Below, piece by piece: positions 55,038-64,000 of a stretch of 64,000 nucleotides of DNA. Position 1 is the stretch's first letter. The number at the start of each line of letters is the position of its first letter. Source of the stretch: Pseudoalteromonas luteoviolacea B = ATCC 29581 (GTDB lineage: Bacteria; Pseudomonadota; Gammaproteobacteria; Enterobacterales; Alteromonadaceae); contig CAPN01000010.1 of NCBI GenBank assembly GCA_000333235.1, forward strand, positions 62,001 to 126,000, read 5' to 3'. Made by a program: the position numbers and the translations under genes. The notes beneath the pieces were generated by a model. The model saw only the letters and a program-made list of their open reading frames with translations, searched no databases and was not told the origin of the DNA.

Positions 55038-57935
55038 ATGAATTTTTCTTTAGGCCAACGCTGGATCAGCGACACTGAATCGGATTTAGGACTAGGCACG
55101 GTTGTTGCCCTCGAAGGGCGTCAAGTCACCATACTGTTTCCTGCTTGTGGTGAAAACCGAGTTTATTCGATGCAAGAAGCACCTGTTACCCGTGTTATTT
55201 TTAATCCAGGTGACGTTATCCGAAGCGCAGAAGAATGGGAAATGACGGTGGGATCCGTCGAAGTGCAAGGTGATTTATTATGCTATCACGGTCAACGCAC
55301 AGACACAGAAGAAGCAGTGAGTCTAAAAGAAGTCATGTTAGATCACTTTATTAAATTTAATAAACCGCAAGATAGATTGTTTGCCGGTCAAGTAGATCGA
55401 TTTGATCACTACACTTTACGTTACCAAAGCTGGCAACATCGTTACGAGGCTGAACGTTCACCGTTAAAAGGCTTAGTAGGGCAACGTGCAAGCCTTATCC
55501 CTCACCAACTTTATATCGCAGAAGAAGTCGGTAAACGATTTGCGCCGCGCGTTTTGTTATCAGATGAAGTTGGACTTGGTAAAACAATTGAAGCCGGTAT
55601 GATTTTACATCAGCAGATCTTAAGTGGTCGTGCAAATCGAGTACTTATAATTGTACCAGAAAACCTGCAGCATCAATGGTTAGTAGAAATGCTTCGCCGC
55701 TTTAATCTGCGTTTTTCAATTTTCGATGAAGAACGCTGTGATGAAGCATTTGCGGATTCATCGAACGTATTCGATACAGAGCAACTTGTCTTAGTAAGCC
55801 TCGAATTTATCACCAAAAAACGCCGTTGGTTTGAGCAAGCAACCCTTACCGACTGGGATCTCTTGATTGTCGATGAAGCGCATCATTTAACTGTCGAAAA
55901 AGACATACCATCCCTCGAATATCAGCGTATTGCTGAGTTAAGCCAAGATATTCCGGGGCTTGTCCTATTAACCGCTACGCCGGACCAACTTGGTCATCGT
56001 AGCCACTTTGCACGTTTGCAACTGCTCGACCCTGATCGTTTTTACGATTACGACCAATTTGTCGAAGAAGAAGCGCATTACAAAGACATTGCCGACGCCG
56101 CCAATCAACTTTTGCAACAAGGCACATTAAGTGACAGCGCCAAGCAAACACTAACTAACTTATTAAAAGAAAGTGACATTAATAATCTTTTAAATAACGT
56201 CAGTTTAGGCGACGAAAACGCAAAACAAGAACTCCTTTCGATGCTGCTCGACCGACATGGCACAGGTCGTATCCTATTTCGTAATAGTCGTAGCGCAATC
56301 ACCGGATACCCTAGCCGTAAGCTAAACGCCTATCCGCTCACTATGCCAAAGCAGTATCTAACGGCAATCAATGTGCTAGGCACGATGAGTGGGTTACAAA
56401 ATAGCGAGGCAAGAGCCCGTAGAGCGCTCTTTCCTGAAAAGATTTTCCAAGAATTTGAAGGTGAAGGCAGTAGCTGGGCAAATTTCGATCCACGGGTTGA
56501 ATGGTTGATAGAAACCTTAAAAGACCTCAAACATGAGAAAGTGTTGCTGATCTGCGCTCAAGCCGATACTGCAATCAACTTAGAACAAGTGCTACGCGAA
56601 AAGGCAGGTGTTAAAGCCGCTGTTTTCCACGAGGGCATGTCCATTATTGAGCGTGACCGCGCCGCTGCGTATTTCGCTGACGAATATGACAGCGCACAAG
56701 TATTACTCTGTTCTGAAATTGGTTCTGAAGGTAGAAACTTTCAATTTTCACATCACTTAGTGCTGTTTGATCTACCGTTAAACCCTGATTTACTCGAACA
56801 ACGGATAGGACGCTTAGACCGTATCGGTCAAAAGCACGATGTCCAAATCCATGTTCCGTATTTTGCAGATACGGCTCAGGAAGTACTACTTCGTTGGTAT
56901 AACGAAGGGCTCGATGCCTTTGAGAAAACGTCAACAACAGGACAACTATTATATTCTTCTTTTTCTGAAGAACTGCTTGAGTTCATTGCAACACACTGCT
57001 GTGACGAAGACAACTTAGATCCATTGCTTGAACAAGCGGCAAAAGAAAATGCGAAATTACGCAAGCAAATGGAACAAGGTCGAGATCGCTTACTTGAATT
57101 ACATTCGTCTGGACAAGGACGAGCTGAGCTCCTTGCAAACGACATTGCAGAGCTTGATGATCAAACTGCATTGCCCGTATACATGATAAAGGTATTCGAT
57201 TTATTTGGTGTTGCACAAGAAGACAAAGGTGAAAATACCATTATTCTAAAACCGACAGAGCACATGCTTAATCCGTCGTTTCCCTGCTTAAAGGATGATG
57301 GGATCACCGTCACCTTTGACCGAGCAACGGCATTATCTCAAGAAGATGCTCATTTCATTAGCTGGGATCATCCAATGGTAAGCGGTACATTTGATATGAT
57401 CTGTGATGATGACTTTGGTACTGCTTCTGTCGCGTTACTCAAAAACAAAAAATTACCACCGGGTACTTTCTTTGTAGAACTGGTCTATATTGCCGAAGCT
57501 TCTGCGCCTAAAGCATTACAACTAGGCCGTTTTTTACCACCTACACCAGTACGTTTGTTAATGGACAAAGCAGGCAACAACTTGGCCGCAAATGTGCCGT
57601 TTGATAGCTTTAATCAACAGCTTTCAGCCGTTGGTCGTCAAACAGCAAGCAAGCTTGTTAATGCGTTGCAAACCTCGATCCACCCTCTGCTAATCAAGGG
57701 TAATGACATCGCGGATAAGCAATTGGTCAATTTACAATGTGCCGCTCGCGAGCAGGTCAGCACTGAACTAACCGAAGAACAAGCAAGATTAGTCGCCCTT
57801 AAAGCCATTAATCCAAACATCCGAGAAGAAGAAATTAGCTTTTTCGATAAGCAACAAAAACAGCTGCTAACACACATTGAAAAAGCGCAAATGAAGCTTG
57901 ATGCTATTCGCGTAATTGTAGTAACACACGAATAG
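55038..57935 (+). CDS. rapA: RNA polymerase-associated ATPase RapA (HepA)
   Basis: SWI2/SNF2-type translocase bound to RNA polymerase that promotes its recycling after transcription. The 965 residues match the family. An N-terminal Tudor-like region (about 1-105), Walker A in LSDEVGLGKTIEAGMI, DEAH in LLIVDEAHHL, TATPDQLG, and C-terminal helicase lobe motifs GSEGRNFQFSHHL and EQRIGRLDRIGQ, then the RapA C-terminal domain. A terminator follows. Confidence 0.97.
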   Translation: MNFSLGQRWISDTESDLGLGTVVALEGRQVTILFPACGENRVYSMQEAPVTRVIFNPGDVIRSAEEWEMTVGSVEVQGDLLCYHGQRTDTEEAVSLKEVMLDHFIKFNKPQDRLFAGQVDRFDHYTLRYQSWQHRYEAERSPLKGLVGQRASLIPHQLYIAEEVGKRFAPRVLLSDEVGLGKTIEAGMILHQQILSGRANRVLIIVPENLQHQWLVEMLRRFNLRFSIFDEERCDEAFADSSNVFDTEQLVLVSLEFITKKRRWFEQATLTDWDLLIVDEAHHLTVEKDIPSLEYQRIAELSQDIPGLVLLTATPDQLGHRSHFARLQLLDPDRFYDYDQFVEEEAHYKDIADAANQLLQQGTLSDSAKQTLTNLLKESDINNLLNNVSLGDENAKQELLSMLLDRHGTGRILFRNSRSAITGYPSRKLNAYPLTMPKQYLTAINVLGTMSGLQNSEARARRALFPEKIFQEFEGEGSSWANFDPRVEWLIETLKDLKHEKVLLICAQADTAINLEQVLREKAGVKAAVFHEGMSIIERDRAAAYFADEYDSAQVLLCSEIGSEGRNFQFSHHLVLFDLPLNPDLLEQRIGRLDRIGQKHDVQIHVPYFADTAQEVLLRWYNEGLDAFEKTSTTGQLLYSSFSEELLEFIATHCCDEDNLDPLLEQAAKENAKLRKQMEQGRDRLLELHSSGQGRAELLANDIAELDDQTALPVYMIKVFDLFGVAQEDKGENTIILKPTEHMLNPSFPCLKDDGITVTFDRATALSQEDAHFISWDHPMVSGTFDMICDDDFGTASVALLKNKKLPPGTFFVELVYIAEASAPKALQLGRFLPPTPVRLLMDKAGNNLAANVPFDSFNQQLSAVGRQTASKLVNALQTSIHPLLIKGNDIADKQLVNLQCAAREQVSTELTEEQARLVALKAINPNIREEEISFFDKQQKQLLTHIEKAQMKLDAIRVIVVTHE

Positions 57936-57958
57936 CAGCGCGACTTTTATCGCTGCTA

Positions 57959-57985
57959 GAAAGGAAACCGGCGTTTCCTTTCTTT
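57959..57985 (+). terminator. Terminator after rapA
   Basis: Hairpin GAAAGGAAAC-CGGC-GTTTCCTTTC with a pyrimidine-rich tail, 24 bases after the stop. Confidence 0.8.
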
Positions 57986-58051
57986 TCCTTCCTGTTAATT
58001 TCGCTATAAAATACACGCTAATTTAGCGTAGCAATGTTTTGGAGAGCGGTC

Positions 58052-58705
58052 TTGCTGGTGCACTACAACCCACCTTTAACCCCTTATCTTCGCATTTTGT
58101 ATCAAGATGACGAGGTATTGGTTATTGATAAACCAAATGGATTGCTCACTGTTCCAGGCAAAGCCATTGAACACTACGACAGCGCTATCACTCGCGTCAA
58201 TAAAGTTTACCCTAATGCTAAAATCGTCCATCGATTGGATATGGCTACTTCAGGGATCTTATGCATCGCAATGAATAAAGCCGCACATCGTCATTTAAGT
58301 ATGCAATTTCAAGATAGACAGACCCAAAAACGCTACATCGCACGTGTTGTCGGTAAACTTGAACAAGCAAAGGGCTCAGTTGATGAGCCGCTGATCTGCG
58401 ACTGGCCGAATCGACCAAAACAGAAAATATGTTATGAAACTGGCAAACCATCGTTGACACATTGGCAAGTGTTAAATATTGAAGAGAATGCAACTCGAGT
58501 GGCACTTACCCCCGTTACCGGCCGTTCTCATCAATTGCGCGTACACATGCAATCAATCGGGCACCCTATCCTTGGCGATAAGTTTTATGCAACTCCAGAA
58601 GCCTTAGCAATGGCAACGAGATTGCAATTGCATGCTGAAATGCTCTCAATAACTCACCCAACAACCGGCGAACAACTCACGTTTCATTGCCCTGCACCAT
58701 TTTAA
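58052..58705 (+). CDS. rluA: Dual-specificity pseudouridine synthase RluA
   Basis: Makes pseudouridine at 23S rRNA position 746 and at tRNA position 32. The catalytic Asp is in VHRLDMATSG; DEVLVIDKPNGLLTVPG and VTGRSHQLRVHM are further family motifs, and the HYNPPLTPYLRILYQDD start resembles E. coli RluA. The start is uncertain: the frame opens at ATG 58034, but GGAG at 58041-58044 favours TTG 58052 (217 residues), with GTG 58058 also possible. rapA and rluA are also neighbours in enterobacteria. Confidence 0.93.
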   Translation: MLVHYNPPLTPYLRILYQDDEVLVIDKPNGLLTVPGKAIEHYDSAITRVNKVYPNAKIVHRLDMATSGILCIAMNKAAHRHLSMQFQDRQTQKRYIARVVGKLEQAKGSVDEPLICDWPNRPKQKICYETGKPSLTHWQVLNIEENATRVALTPVTGRSHQLRVHMQSIGHPILGDKFYATPEALAMATRLQLHAEMLSITHPTTGEQLTFHCPAPF

Positions 58706-58718
58706 GTCAGTTGAATTT

Positions 58719-58750
58719 GAATCGAATATGACACTTGTCATGTTCGATTC
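58719..58750. repeat. 32-bp near-perfect palindrome
   Basis: Two 15-base arms, GAATCGAATATGACA and TGTCATGTTCGATTC, with one G.T-type mismatch and a two-base centre. It lies between rluA and the ABC exporter genes. No T tract follows on either strand, so it is not a classical terminator. A 10-bp inverted pair (ACTCGCCACT 58756-58765, AGTGGCGAGT 58870-58879) brackets the stretch just downstream. Confidence 0.7.
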
Positions 58751-58950
58751 ATGACACTCGCCACTCAATAAAATCTAAGTGCCTTGCCATACTGAACTCA
58801 CTGAAACTATGGAGTGCACAAAAATGGTTGTTTTTCTATCTTTTTTAACCGTTGTAAGATTTGTTGACAAGTGGCGAGTATTAACCGTTCGGAAAAGCCA
58901 CCTTACAGCGAAAAACGCGGTATTTATTGCGTGTGAAGAGAGGGTTGCTT

Positions 58951-59841
58951 ATGACTAGTACTCTCATCCAAGTCAATGACTTACACTTTTTTCGGGCCGA
59001 TAACCCCATTTTACAAGGCTTAAATTTAACCATCAAACAAGGAGAATGCATCGCCATTCTAGGCCCTAATGGTGCAGGTAAATCAACGTTCATTGATTTG
59101 CTGCTTGGCCGCTTAAAACCCGCCAGTGGAAACATTCAGATCATGGATAAACCCGCAGGTGCAATCGAATTGAAAGCACATCAAGGCGTAATGTTACAAA
59201 CAGCGACGTTGCCCGGTCACACATTAGTAAAAGAATTTATTGCTTTATTTCGTTCATACTACCGCTCACCACTAGACATGGAACAAGCGTGGCGCTTGTG
59301 TGGTCTACATGAACAGGGTGCACAACGTTTCAATCAACTCTCAGGGGGCCAAAAACAGCGTTTACTCTTTACCTTAGCCTTAATTGGAAACCCTGAATTG
59401 GTGTTTTTAGATGAACCTAGCCTTGCCATGGACGCATCAATGCGAAGAGAAATGTGGTCACTCATCGACGACTTAAAAACAAAAGGTAAAACAATCATTT
59501 TAACCACCCATTATTTAGACGAAGCAGATCGTTTAGCCGACCGAGTAATGATTTTAAAAGAAGGTAAGTTTATCGCCACTGGCACACCTAAAGAACTAAA
59601 ACGTCAAGGCAATCGTGTAAAAGTAGAATTCATCAGCTTAACACCTAAAGAGATATTAGCCAGTTTACTTGACGGTGTTCACCCTCAATTTGAGGATAAC
59701 GTCGTGAGCTTTACTCACAGTTCGCCTGAGTCGATATTAAAACGTTTATTTTTAGCGGGAGTTGATATTCAGGCGTTAAGTGTCACTCCTCACTCTTTAG
59801 AAGACACCTTCTTACAACTGACTCAAGGAGCAGCAGCATGA
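58951..59841 (+). CDS. ABC transporter ATP-binding protein
   Basis: ATPase subunit of an ABC-2-type exporter, 296 residues. Walker A GPNGAGKST (about 35-43), Q-loop in VMLQTATLP, signature LSGGQKQR, Walker B LVFLDEPSLAMD and His in TTHYLDE. A C-terminal extension (about 225-296) is typical of drug/lipid-type exporters. ATG 58951 follows GAGAGGG; a TTG further upstream is less likely. It overlaps the permease gene by 4 bases (ATGA). Confidence 0.92.
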   Translation: MTSTLIQVNDLHFFRADNPILQGLNLTIKQGECIAILGPNGAGKSTFIDLLLGRLKPASGNIQIMDKPAGAIELKAHQGVMLQTATLPGHTLVKEFIALFRSYYRSPLDMEQAWRLCGLHEQGAQRFNQLSGGQKQRLLFTLALIGNPELVFLDEPSLAMDASMRREMWSLIDDLKTKGKTIILTTHYLDEADRLADRVMILKEGKFIATGTPKELKRQGNRVKVEFISLTPKEILASLLDGVHPQFEDNVVSFTHSSPESILKRLFLAGVDIQALSVTPHSLEDTFLQLTQGAAA

Positions 59842-60581
59842 ATACAGCAATAAGTTCAAGATATACTGCTTACTGGCTAGAATCTAAGTTCGATTTATTC
59901 ACAGTTTTACGCACTCCCGGTTTCGTACTGCCGTCTCTGCTCTTTCCCTGTGTCTTTTATGTTTTCTTTGGCATTGTATTTAATCATAGTAATGCAAGTA
60001 CTTACTTAATGGTTAACTATTGTATTTTTGGAATTATGGGCCCCGCTCTGTTTAATTTTGGTGTCAACGTCGCGCAAGATAAAGACAATGGCTGTTTGGC
60101 ATTAAAACGCCTTTCACCTATGCCTAGTGCAGCTTATGTGCTTGCTAAAAGCTACACCGCGGTGTGCTTTTCTGCGGTGATCACACTCGAATTATTTGCT
60201 CTAGGCTATTTCCTTGCTGATGTTCAGCTTACTTCGATACAATGGATAGGTTTATTTGTTATCGCCCTACTTGGTACTTTACCTTTTTGCTTACTTGGAT
60301 TATGGCTTGGACTTGCCGTTCCAGCAAAAGGCGCACCTGCGACAGTTAATTTAATCTATTTACCGATGTCGTTATGCTCAGGGTTGTGGATGCCAATTCA
60401 TCTTTTCCCTGAGCCTATGCAACAGTTTGCTTGGCTTTTCCCAAGCTACCACTTGTCTCAACTTGGCTTGAGTGTAATTAATGCTAGTCAAGGCTTCCCG
60501 ACTGTAATGCATTTACTTATCTTACTTGGATTCAGTGCTGTATTTGCCTTTGCGGCAGCAAAACAAATGGAAAAACAGTAA
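59838..60581 (+). CDS. ABC-2 type transporter permease
   Basis: Membrane partner of the preceding ATPase, 247 residues with six hydrophobic segments. The C-terminal LPMSLCSGLWMPIHLFPE and AWLFPSYHLSQLG segment matches ABC-2 permeases of the ABC exporter type. The substrate is unknown. Confidence 0.88.
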   Translation: MNTAISSRYTAYWLESKFDLFTVLRTPGFVLPSLLFPCVFYVFFGIVFNHSNASTYLMVNYCIFGIMGPALFNFGVNVAQDKDNGCLALKRLSPMPSAAYVLAKSYTAVCFSAVITLELFALGYFLADVQLTSIQWIGLFVIALLGTLPFCLLGLWLGLAVPAKGAPATVNLIYLPMSLCSGLWMPIHLFPEPMQQFAWLFPSYHLSQLGLSVINASQGFPTVMHLLILLGFSAVFAFAAAKQMEKQ

Positions 60582-60638
60582 ACTTATTAATATCTCGGCC
60601 GATAGCTAAAGCAAGTCCAGTTATTTGCCGAGAGAACC

Positions 60639-61574
60639 ATGCAAAAGAAAACAACCCAAGTGGTCACCGCAAAATATAAACCTAGTTTTTCGGTGATTAT
60701 GGGATTAATGGTCACGTTATTGGTTGCAGCCAGTTTACCGAGTTGGGCAGAATCACCGGCTCACATTATGCCAACGCCTTGGACAACTCAACTTGAACAA
60801 GACATCACAAAAAAGCTCCCTTCAGAAGAGTTAAAATCTTATACCACAGACGAAGATGAAACCTTTAGTGCGTTGTATTTGCCTTACATGAGCGCTGAAA
60901 AGCGCGGCATTGCTATTCTCATTCCTGATTGGCATCAAAGCCCTACCTCTATTAATAACTTCAGCTACTTACGTGAATCCCTAACCGATGATGGTTTCGA
61001 TACCTTTGCGCTAGTTGTGCCAGAAATAAATTGGCAAGCAGATATATTAGGTGATGCTCTGAGTGATGCAACCGCTACTACCACAACTACAACAAGTGAG
61101 GTTTCGGACGAAAGAGAGACGGTAAAGGATTTAGTCTCAGAAGCCGTAATCGACGATTATAAAAAACGCCTATTTGCTCGTTTTACCAAGCTTTATGAGT
61201 CGCTCACGATGCGACCAGATGAGCAATTAGTTGTTATTGCTCAAGGAACCAGCGCCGGCGTTCTCGCTGAGCAATTTGCCAAAATTCCATCGCTGCGCGT
61301 GAATGCATTTGTCGCGGTCAGTGCTATGCTGCCTAACAGTAAACGTAATAAGCATTTACCAGCCACGTTATCGTTAGTTGGCCCTGCACTCCTTGACCTT
61401 TATTATTCTACCGACACACCAATAGTAACGAATGCAATGATAGACCGTCACCGCTGGGCACGTCGCAACGCAAAATACGATTATCGGCAACGCGAACTGT
61501 ATGGGCTTTCCCACGAACCTAGCCAACATGCGCGCTTACGCAAAGAAGTCGATGGTTTTTTACGACAACTCTAA
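60639..61574 (+). CDS. DUF3530 family protein (alpha/beta-hydrolase-like)
   Basis: Exported protein of 311 residues: a basic N-terminus followed by a hydrophobic signal (about 18-37, cut near SWA-E). The body suggests an alpha/beta-hydrolase-like fold (GIAILIPDWHQSP; VVIAQGTSAGVLAEQF, with the last Ser in a loosely GxSxG-like setting). A Thr-rich stretch (ATATTTTTT, about residue 145) makes a low-complexity loop. No function is known. It is a separate transcript from the ABC genes, 57 bases downstream. Confidence 0.75.
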   Translation: MQKKTTQVVTAKYKPSFSVIMGLMVTLLVAASLPSWAESPAHIMPTPWTTQLEQDITKKLPSEELKSYTTDEDETFSALYLPYMSAEKRGIAILIPDWHQSPTSINNFSYLRESLTDDGFDTFALVVPEINWQADILGDALSDATATTTTTTSEVSDERETVKDLVSEAVIDDYKKRLFARFTKLYESLTMRPDEQLVVIAQGTSAGVLAEQFAKIPSLRVNAFVAVSAMLPNSKRNKHLPATLSLVGPALLDLYYSTDTPIVTNAMIDRHRWARRNAKYDYRQRELYGLSHEPSQHARLRKEVDGFLRQL

Positions 61575-61637
61575 ACATTACAGCATGTTGACCTTTTAGG
61601 CTTGATTTTTCTTCAAATCAAAGGCTTTGATTATGCT

Positions 61638-62513
61638 CTAGTTCTTTTTAAGGTATTCATAAGCTGCTTGGATCTCTTGGCTTTTGTTCTTTGCAAGCTC
61701 CATCATGTGCTTTGGCAAACCTTGTGACACCAATTTGTCTGGATGATGCTGCGCCATTAATTTGCGATAAGCACGCTTAATGTCCTTTTCAGTGGCGTTG
61801 CCGTCAAGTCCTAGCACGGCTAATGCACCGGTTCTAGATACCGCTTGGTTGGTGGCCTCTGATTGCTGTCTTTTCGAATATTGCTGTTGGTGTGAAGAAT
61901 AACTCGATCCCCGAGCCTGCTCTTTTTGTTGTTGTCGTTGACGCTGTTGACGAAATTGAAATTCAGCTTGGTAACGTTTAATGATAAATAAATAATGCGT
62001 ATTCGAAATTCCTAAGTACTTACTTACTTGCTGAAGTAAATTTTGCTCCTGTGCAGCTAGATGACCATCGCTATACGCCATTTGAATTTGAATTTCCAAA
62101 AACAACTGCAATAAGTCAAAACGTCGACCAAAGGCTTCACGGACGTCTTTAACCGTTTCACTCAATGAGAACTCATTGTCTTTACCTGAGTTAAAGGCAC
62201 GCTGCGCCTCTTTTCTGTCTTCACCAAACAGCTGCATTTCGTCCATAAAAGCAGAAGCGGCTTGAATATGGATTTCGCTGACTCGACCATTCGATTTTGC
62301 AATGTGTCCCATGACCGCAAAACAACTCGAAAAAAACAATGCTTGGCGCTCATGAAGATCGTCATCCCGGTTAAAACCGTAAAACCCTCCGACCTTATCA
62401 AAATCCTGTTTTAGGCTTTTATCAAACATATGGCCAAGATAAAAACCAAGTGCAGCACCGATCCAACGACCAAACATAAAACCAAAACAGGTACCCAGTA
62501 ACTTACCCCACAT
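61638..62513 (-). CDS. djlA: DnaJ-like membrane co-chaperone DjlA
   Basis: Membrane-anchored type III J-protein that stimulates DnaK; in E. coli it affects the Rcs system. The 291 residues show an N-terminal membrane segment with Gly pattern (CFGFMFGRWIGAALGFYLG), a TerB-like helical domain (about 55-190), a Gln/Arg-rich linker (about 195-225) and a C-terminal J domain with AYRKLMAQHHPDK (HPD motif). Its start overlaps the end of murU by 11 bases. Confidence 0.93.
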   Translation of the reverse strand: MWGKLLGTCFGFMFGRWIGAALGFYLGHMFDKSLKQDFDKVGGFYGFNRDDDLHERQALFFSSCFAVMGHIAKSNGRVSEIHIQAASAFMDEMQLFGEDRKEAQRAFNSGKDNEFSLSETVKDVREAFGRRFDLLQLFLEIQIQMAYSDGHLAAQEQNLLQQVSKYLGISNTHYLFIIKRYQAEFQFRQQRQRQQQKEQARGSSYSSHQQQYSKRQQSEATNQAVSRTGALAVLGLDGNATEKDIKRAYRKLMAQHHPDKLVSQGLPKHMMELAKNKSQEIQAAYEYLKKN

Positions 62514-63180
62514 ATTTGGCCTCTACTTGCTCGTTAATTTTCGCTAATCGCTCTGGTGTGCCTACGTCTTCCCATACGCCTAAATACAACTCAGTGGACA
62601 CGACGTTTTTAGTCAATTTGTTACGTAAAATCGGCCCGAGCGCAATAACCCCTTCAGATACATCACCAAAAAAGGAACTATGATACCGAGCAATGCCTGA
62701 AAAAGTGTATTTTTGCAAATTTGCGGGTTGTCCTATCAGTGGAAAGTCACCTTTTGGATTGTGCGCTGGGTTTTCAACGAGCACCAAATGCGCTTCCCCA
62801 TCATGAAGAACTAACTGTGATAACGTATGAACGTCATAGTCAGTGTAAACATCGCCATTGAGCACAATAAAAGTGTTCGTTTCATTCTCAAGTAATGGCA
62901 AAGCTTGTTTTATCCCACCGGCAGTTTCAAGACCTTCTTCTGGTTCTTGGCTATAAACAATCGATGCGCCAAACTTGGAACCATCCGCAAAGTACTCTTT
63001 GATTTTAGAACCTTGCCAAGCAAGGTTTATGACTATATCTCTTATGCCTGCAGCAACGCAGCGTTCAATGTGGTATTGCAACAAAGGCTTACCAGCTACT
63101 GGCAGCATCGGTTTTGGCAAATCTGTGGTTAAGGGCATCATACGTTTGCCACGCCCCGCAGCTAGGATCATCGCTTTCAT
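62503..63180 (-). CDS. murU: N-acetylmuramate alpha-1-phosphate uridylyltransferase MurU
   Basis: Nucleotidyltransferase forming UDP-MurNAc from MurNAc-1-phosphate and UTP in the peptidoglycan recycling bypass. The N-terminus MILAAGRGKRMMPLT and KPMLPVAGKPLLQYHIE give the sugar-nucleotidyltransferase signature; FIVLNGDVYTDYD is the metal site. The 225 residues match MurU, and the tandem ATGA overlap with amgK supports it over a generic sugar nucleotidyltransferase. Confidence 0.92.
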   Translation of the reverse strand: MKAMILAAGRGKRMMPLTTDLPKPMLPVAGKPLLQYHIERCVAAGIRDIVINLAWQGSKIKEYFADGSKFGASIVYSQEPEEGLETAGGIKQALPLLENETNTFIVLNGDVYTDYDVHTLSQLVLHDGEAHLVLVENPAHNPKGDFPLIGQPANLQKYTFSGIARYHSSFFGDVSEGVIALGPILRNKLTKNVVSTELYLGVWEDVGTPERLAKINEQVEAKYVG

Positions 63181-64000
63181 GGTTTTTCCCTTAACTTTTT
63201 AATAACAGCAGGAATTATGTCATCCACAATCCAAGTTGCAAGCCATTGGCTTTGCTGATATTTCTCGGCAACGAAGCGAATGTAATCGAGTGTTGGTAGA
63301 ATATTAGGTAAGTAACCGGCTTTGCCATCGCGCCGCCACAAACGACAAAATATGCCTGCAGCTTTTAAATGACGCTGTAAACCGGTCAGATCAAAGGCTT
63401 GGCGAAAAATCTCTGCGGACATATCACCTAAACACCCTGCTGAATTTAACGCGTCAAAGCCGCTTTGATAGAGCAGTTCAAACTCGTCGCTTGGCAACTT
63501 AACGTAGCAATCGCGCAGCAAGGAAACTAAATCATAGGTAACTGGCCCTTGCACTGCATCTTGATAATCAATGACAAACCATTTGTCATCGTGATACATA
63601 ACATTACGGCTGTGAAAATCTCGATGCATCGTGACCTGAGGTTGTAGCTTGAATTCATTGACAAGCCAATCGTTTAAACGCGTCCACTGCACTTCTTGTG
63701 TTTCAGTTAACCTTATTTTCAACCAGTCTTCAATGAGCCAAGCTTTAAAAATATTTAGCTCCAAACGGATAAAATCATCGTCATAAGGCTTCATGGCGGA
63801 ATGAGAAGGCACTTTTGCTATTTTGGGAATTAGCTTGATAAGTGACTGATAGTGATTAACTTTACTCGTTTCTTGTAATTTATCAGCTAAGTGCAATTCA
63901 CCAAGATCTTCAAGTAACACAAAACCTTGCTCTGTATCGCAAGCGAGAATCTTGGGGACATTAATCCCTGCCGCTCGAAATGTCTCGTTGAGCTCGATAA
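63177..64000 (-). CDS. amgK: N-acetylmuramate/N-acetylglucosamine kinase AmgK, partial
   Basis: Anomeric sugar kinase producing MurNAc-1-phosphate for MurU; phosphotransferase (APH) fold. The frame is open to the right edge, so the N-terminus lies outside the window. Visible parts: VLLEDLGELHLAD, the catalytic block MHRDFHSRNVMY (Asp in HRDFH) and the metal site VIDYQDAVQGPVTYDLVSLLRD. ATGA overlap with murU. Confidence 0.92.
   Translation of the reverse strand, partial: IELNETFRAAGINVPKILACDTEQGFVLLEDLGELHLADKLQETSKVNHYQSLIKLIPKIAKVPSHSAMKPYDDDFIRLELNIFKAWLIEDWLKIRLTETQEVQWTRLNDWLVNEFKLQPQVTMHRDFHSRNVMYHDDKWFVIDYQDAVQGPVTYDLVSLLRDCYVKLPSDEFELLYQSGFDALNSAGCLGDMSAEIFRQAFDLTGLQRHLKAAGIFCRLWRRDGKAGYLPNILPTLDYIRFVAEKYQQSQWLATWIVDDIIPAVIKKLREKP

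Noticed and set aside
61060..61095. Thr-codon repeat in the DUF3530 gene as a tandem repeat or phase-variable tract
   Set aside because: Short and imperfect (mixed ACT/ACC/ACA codons), and in frame; it only encodes a low-complexity loop.
1..64000. CRISPR arrays, tRNA/rRNA genes, insertion sequences or prophage
   Set aside because: No regularly spaced repeats, cloverleaf sequences, transposase or phage structural genes were recognised by reading both strands; a tool-based scan would be needed to exclude them fully.

Overview
The window looks like a chromosomal segment of a marine gammaproteobacterium of the Alteromonadales type (Pseudoalteromonas- or Thalassotalea-like; I cannot fix the genus). 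The reasons are a complete sodium-pumping NADH:quinone reductase operon (nqrABCDEF with apbE and nqrM), FabV as enoyl reductase, DUF3545 and DUF3192 proteins, an SO_0444-type metal permease, and the moderately AT-rich, tightly packed gene order. No prophage, insertion sequence, CRISPR array, rRNA or tRNA gene was recognised.

Layout. 1-8 kb: secreted subtilisin-like protease, LysE-type exporter, methylglyoxal synthase, TrmN6, the RNA helicase SrmB, a poorly coding gap, and an S9 peptidase broken by a one-base frameshift in a T8 tract. 8-17 kb: an SGNH-like lipoprotein, MFS transporter with YaaA, transaldolase, DUF3545 protein, a Fur-box/fagA-like/fumC unit, and a divergent acyltransferase and LytTR regulator pair. 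17.3-18.7 kb: a small patch that looks acquired or decayed, with a truncated MazE/AbrB fragment and an unrecognised coiled-coil protein. 18.9-29.3 kb: gamma-glutamyltransferase, then a long minus-strand cobalamin operon (btuD, btuC, cobT, cobS, cobU, cobQ, cobO, btuF and, coupled at its end, ung) behind a cobalamin riboswitch, with a CobC-like phosphatase just upstream. 29.4-38.2 kb: nqrM, apbE, nqrFEDCBA and fabV. 38.3-43 kb: bolA, alkB, rlmG, yajG, a periplasmic cyclophilin and ampG. 43-48.6 kb: an XRE regulator, a small membrane protein, a PlsC-like acyltransferase, a Cys-rich Cu/Zn permease with a ZntR-type regulator and MerR-type operator, a 2-hydroxyacid dehydrogenase and a DUF3192 lipoprotein behind a sigma-54-like promoter. 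48.6-54.7 kb: a response regulator with a degenerate GGDEF domain, a large hybrid histidine kinase and a PhoH/PIN protein. 55-64 kb: rapA, rluA, an ABC exporter pair, a DUF3530 protein, djlA, murU and the 3' part of amgK, which runs off the right edge.

How the genes work together. The btu/cob operon imports corrinoids and completes the nucleotide loop under B12 riboswitch control; corrin-ring genes and cbiB are not in the window. ApbE attaches FMN to NqrB and NqrC, and NqrM matures the Nqr iron centre. AmpG, AmgK and MurU outline muropeptide import followed by direct MurNAc-to-UDP-MurNAc recycling. FumC behind a Fur box fits replacement of an iron-sulphur fumarase when iron is short. Most of the window is ordinary core chromosome; the least explained parts are 5.35-6.07, 12.6-13.2 and 17.3-18.7 kb.
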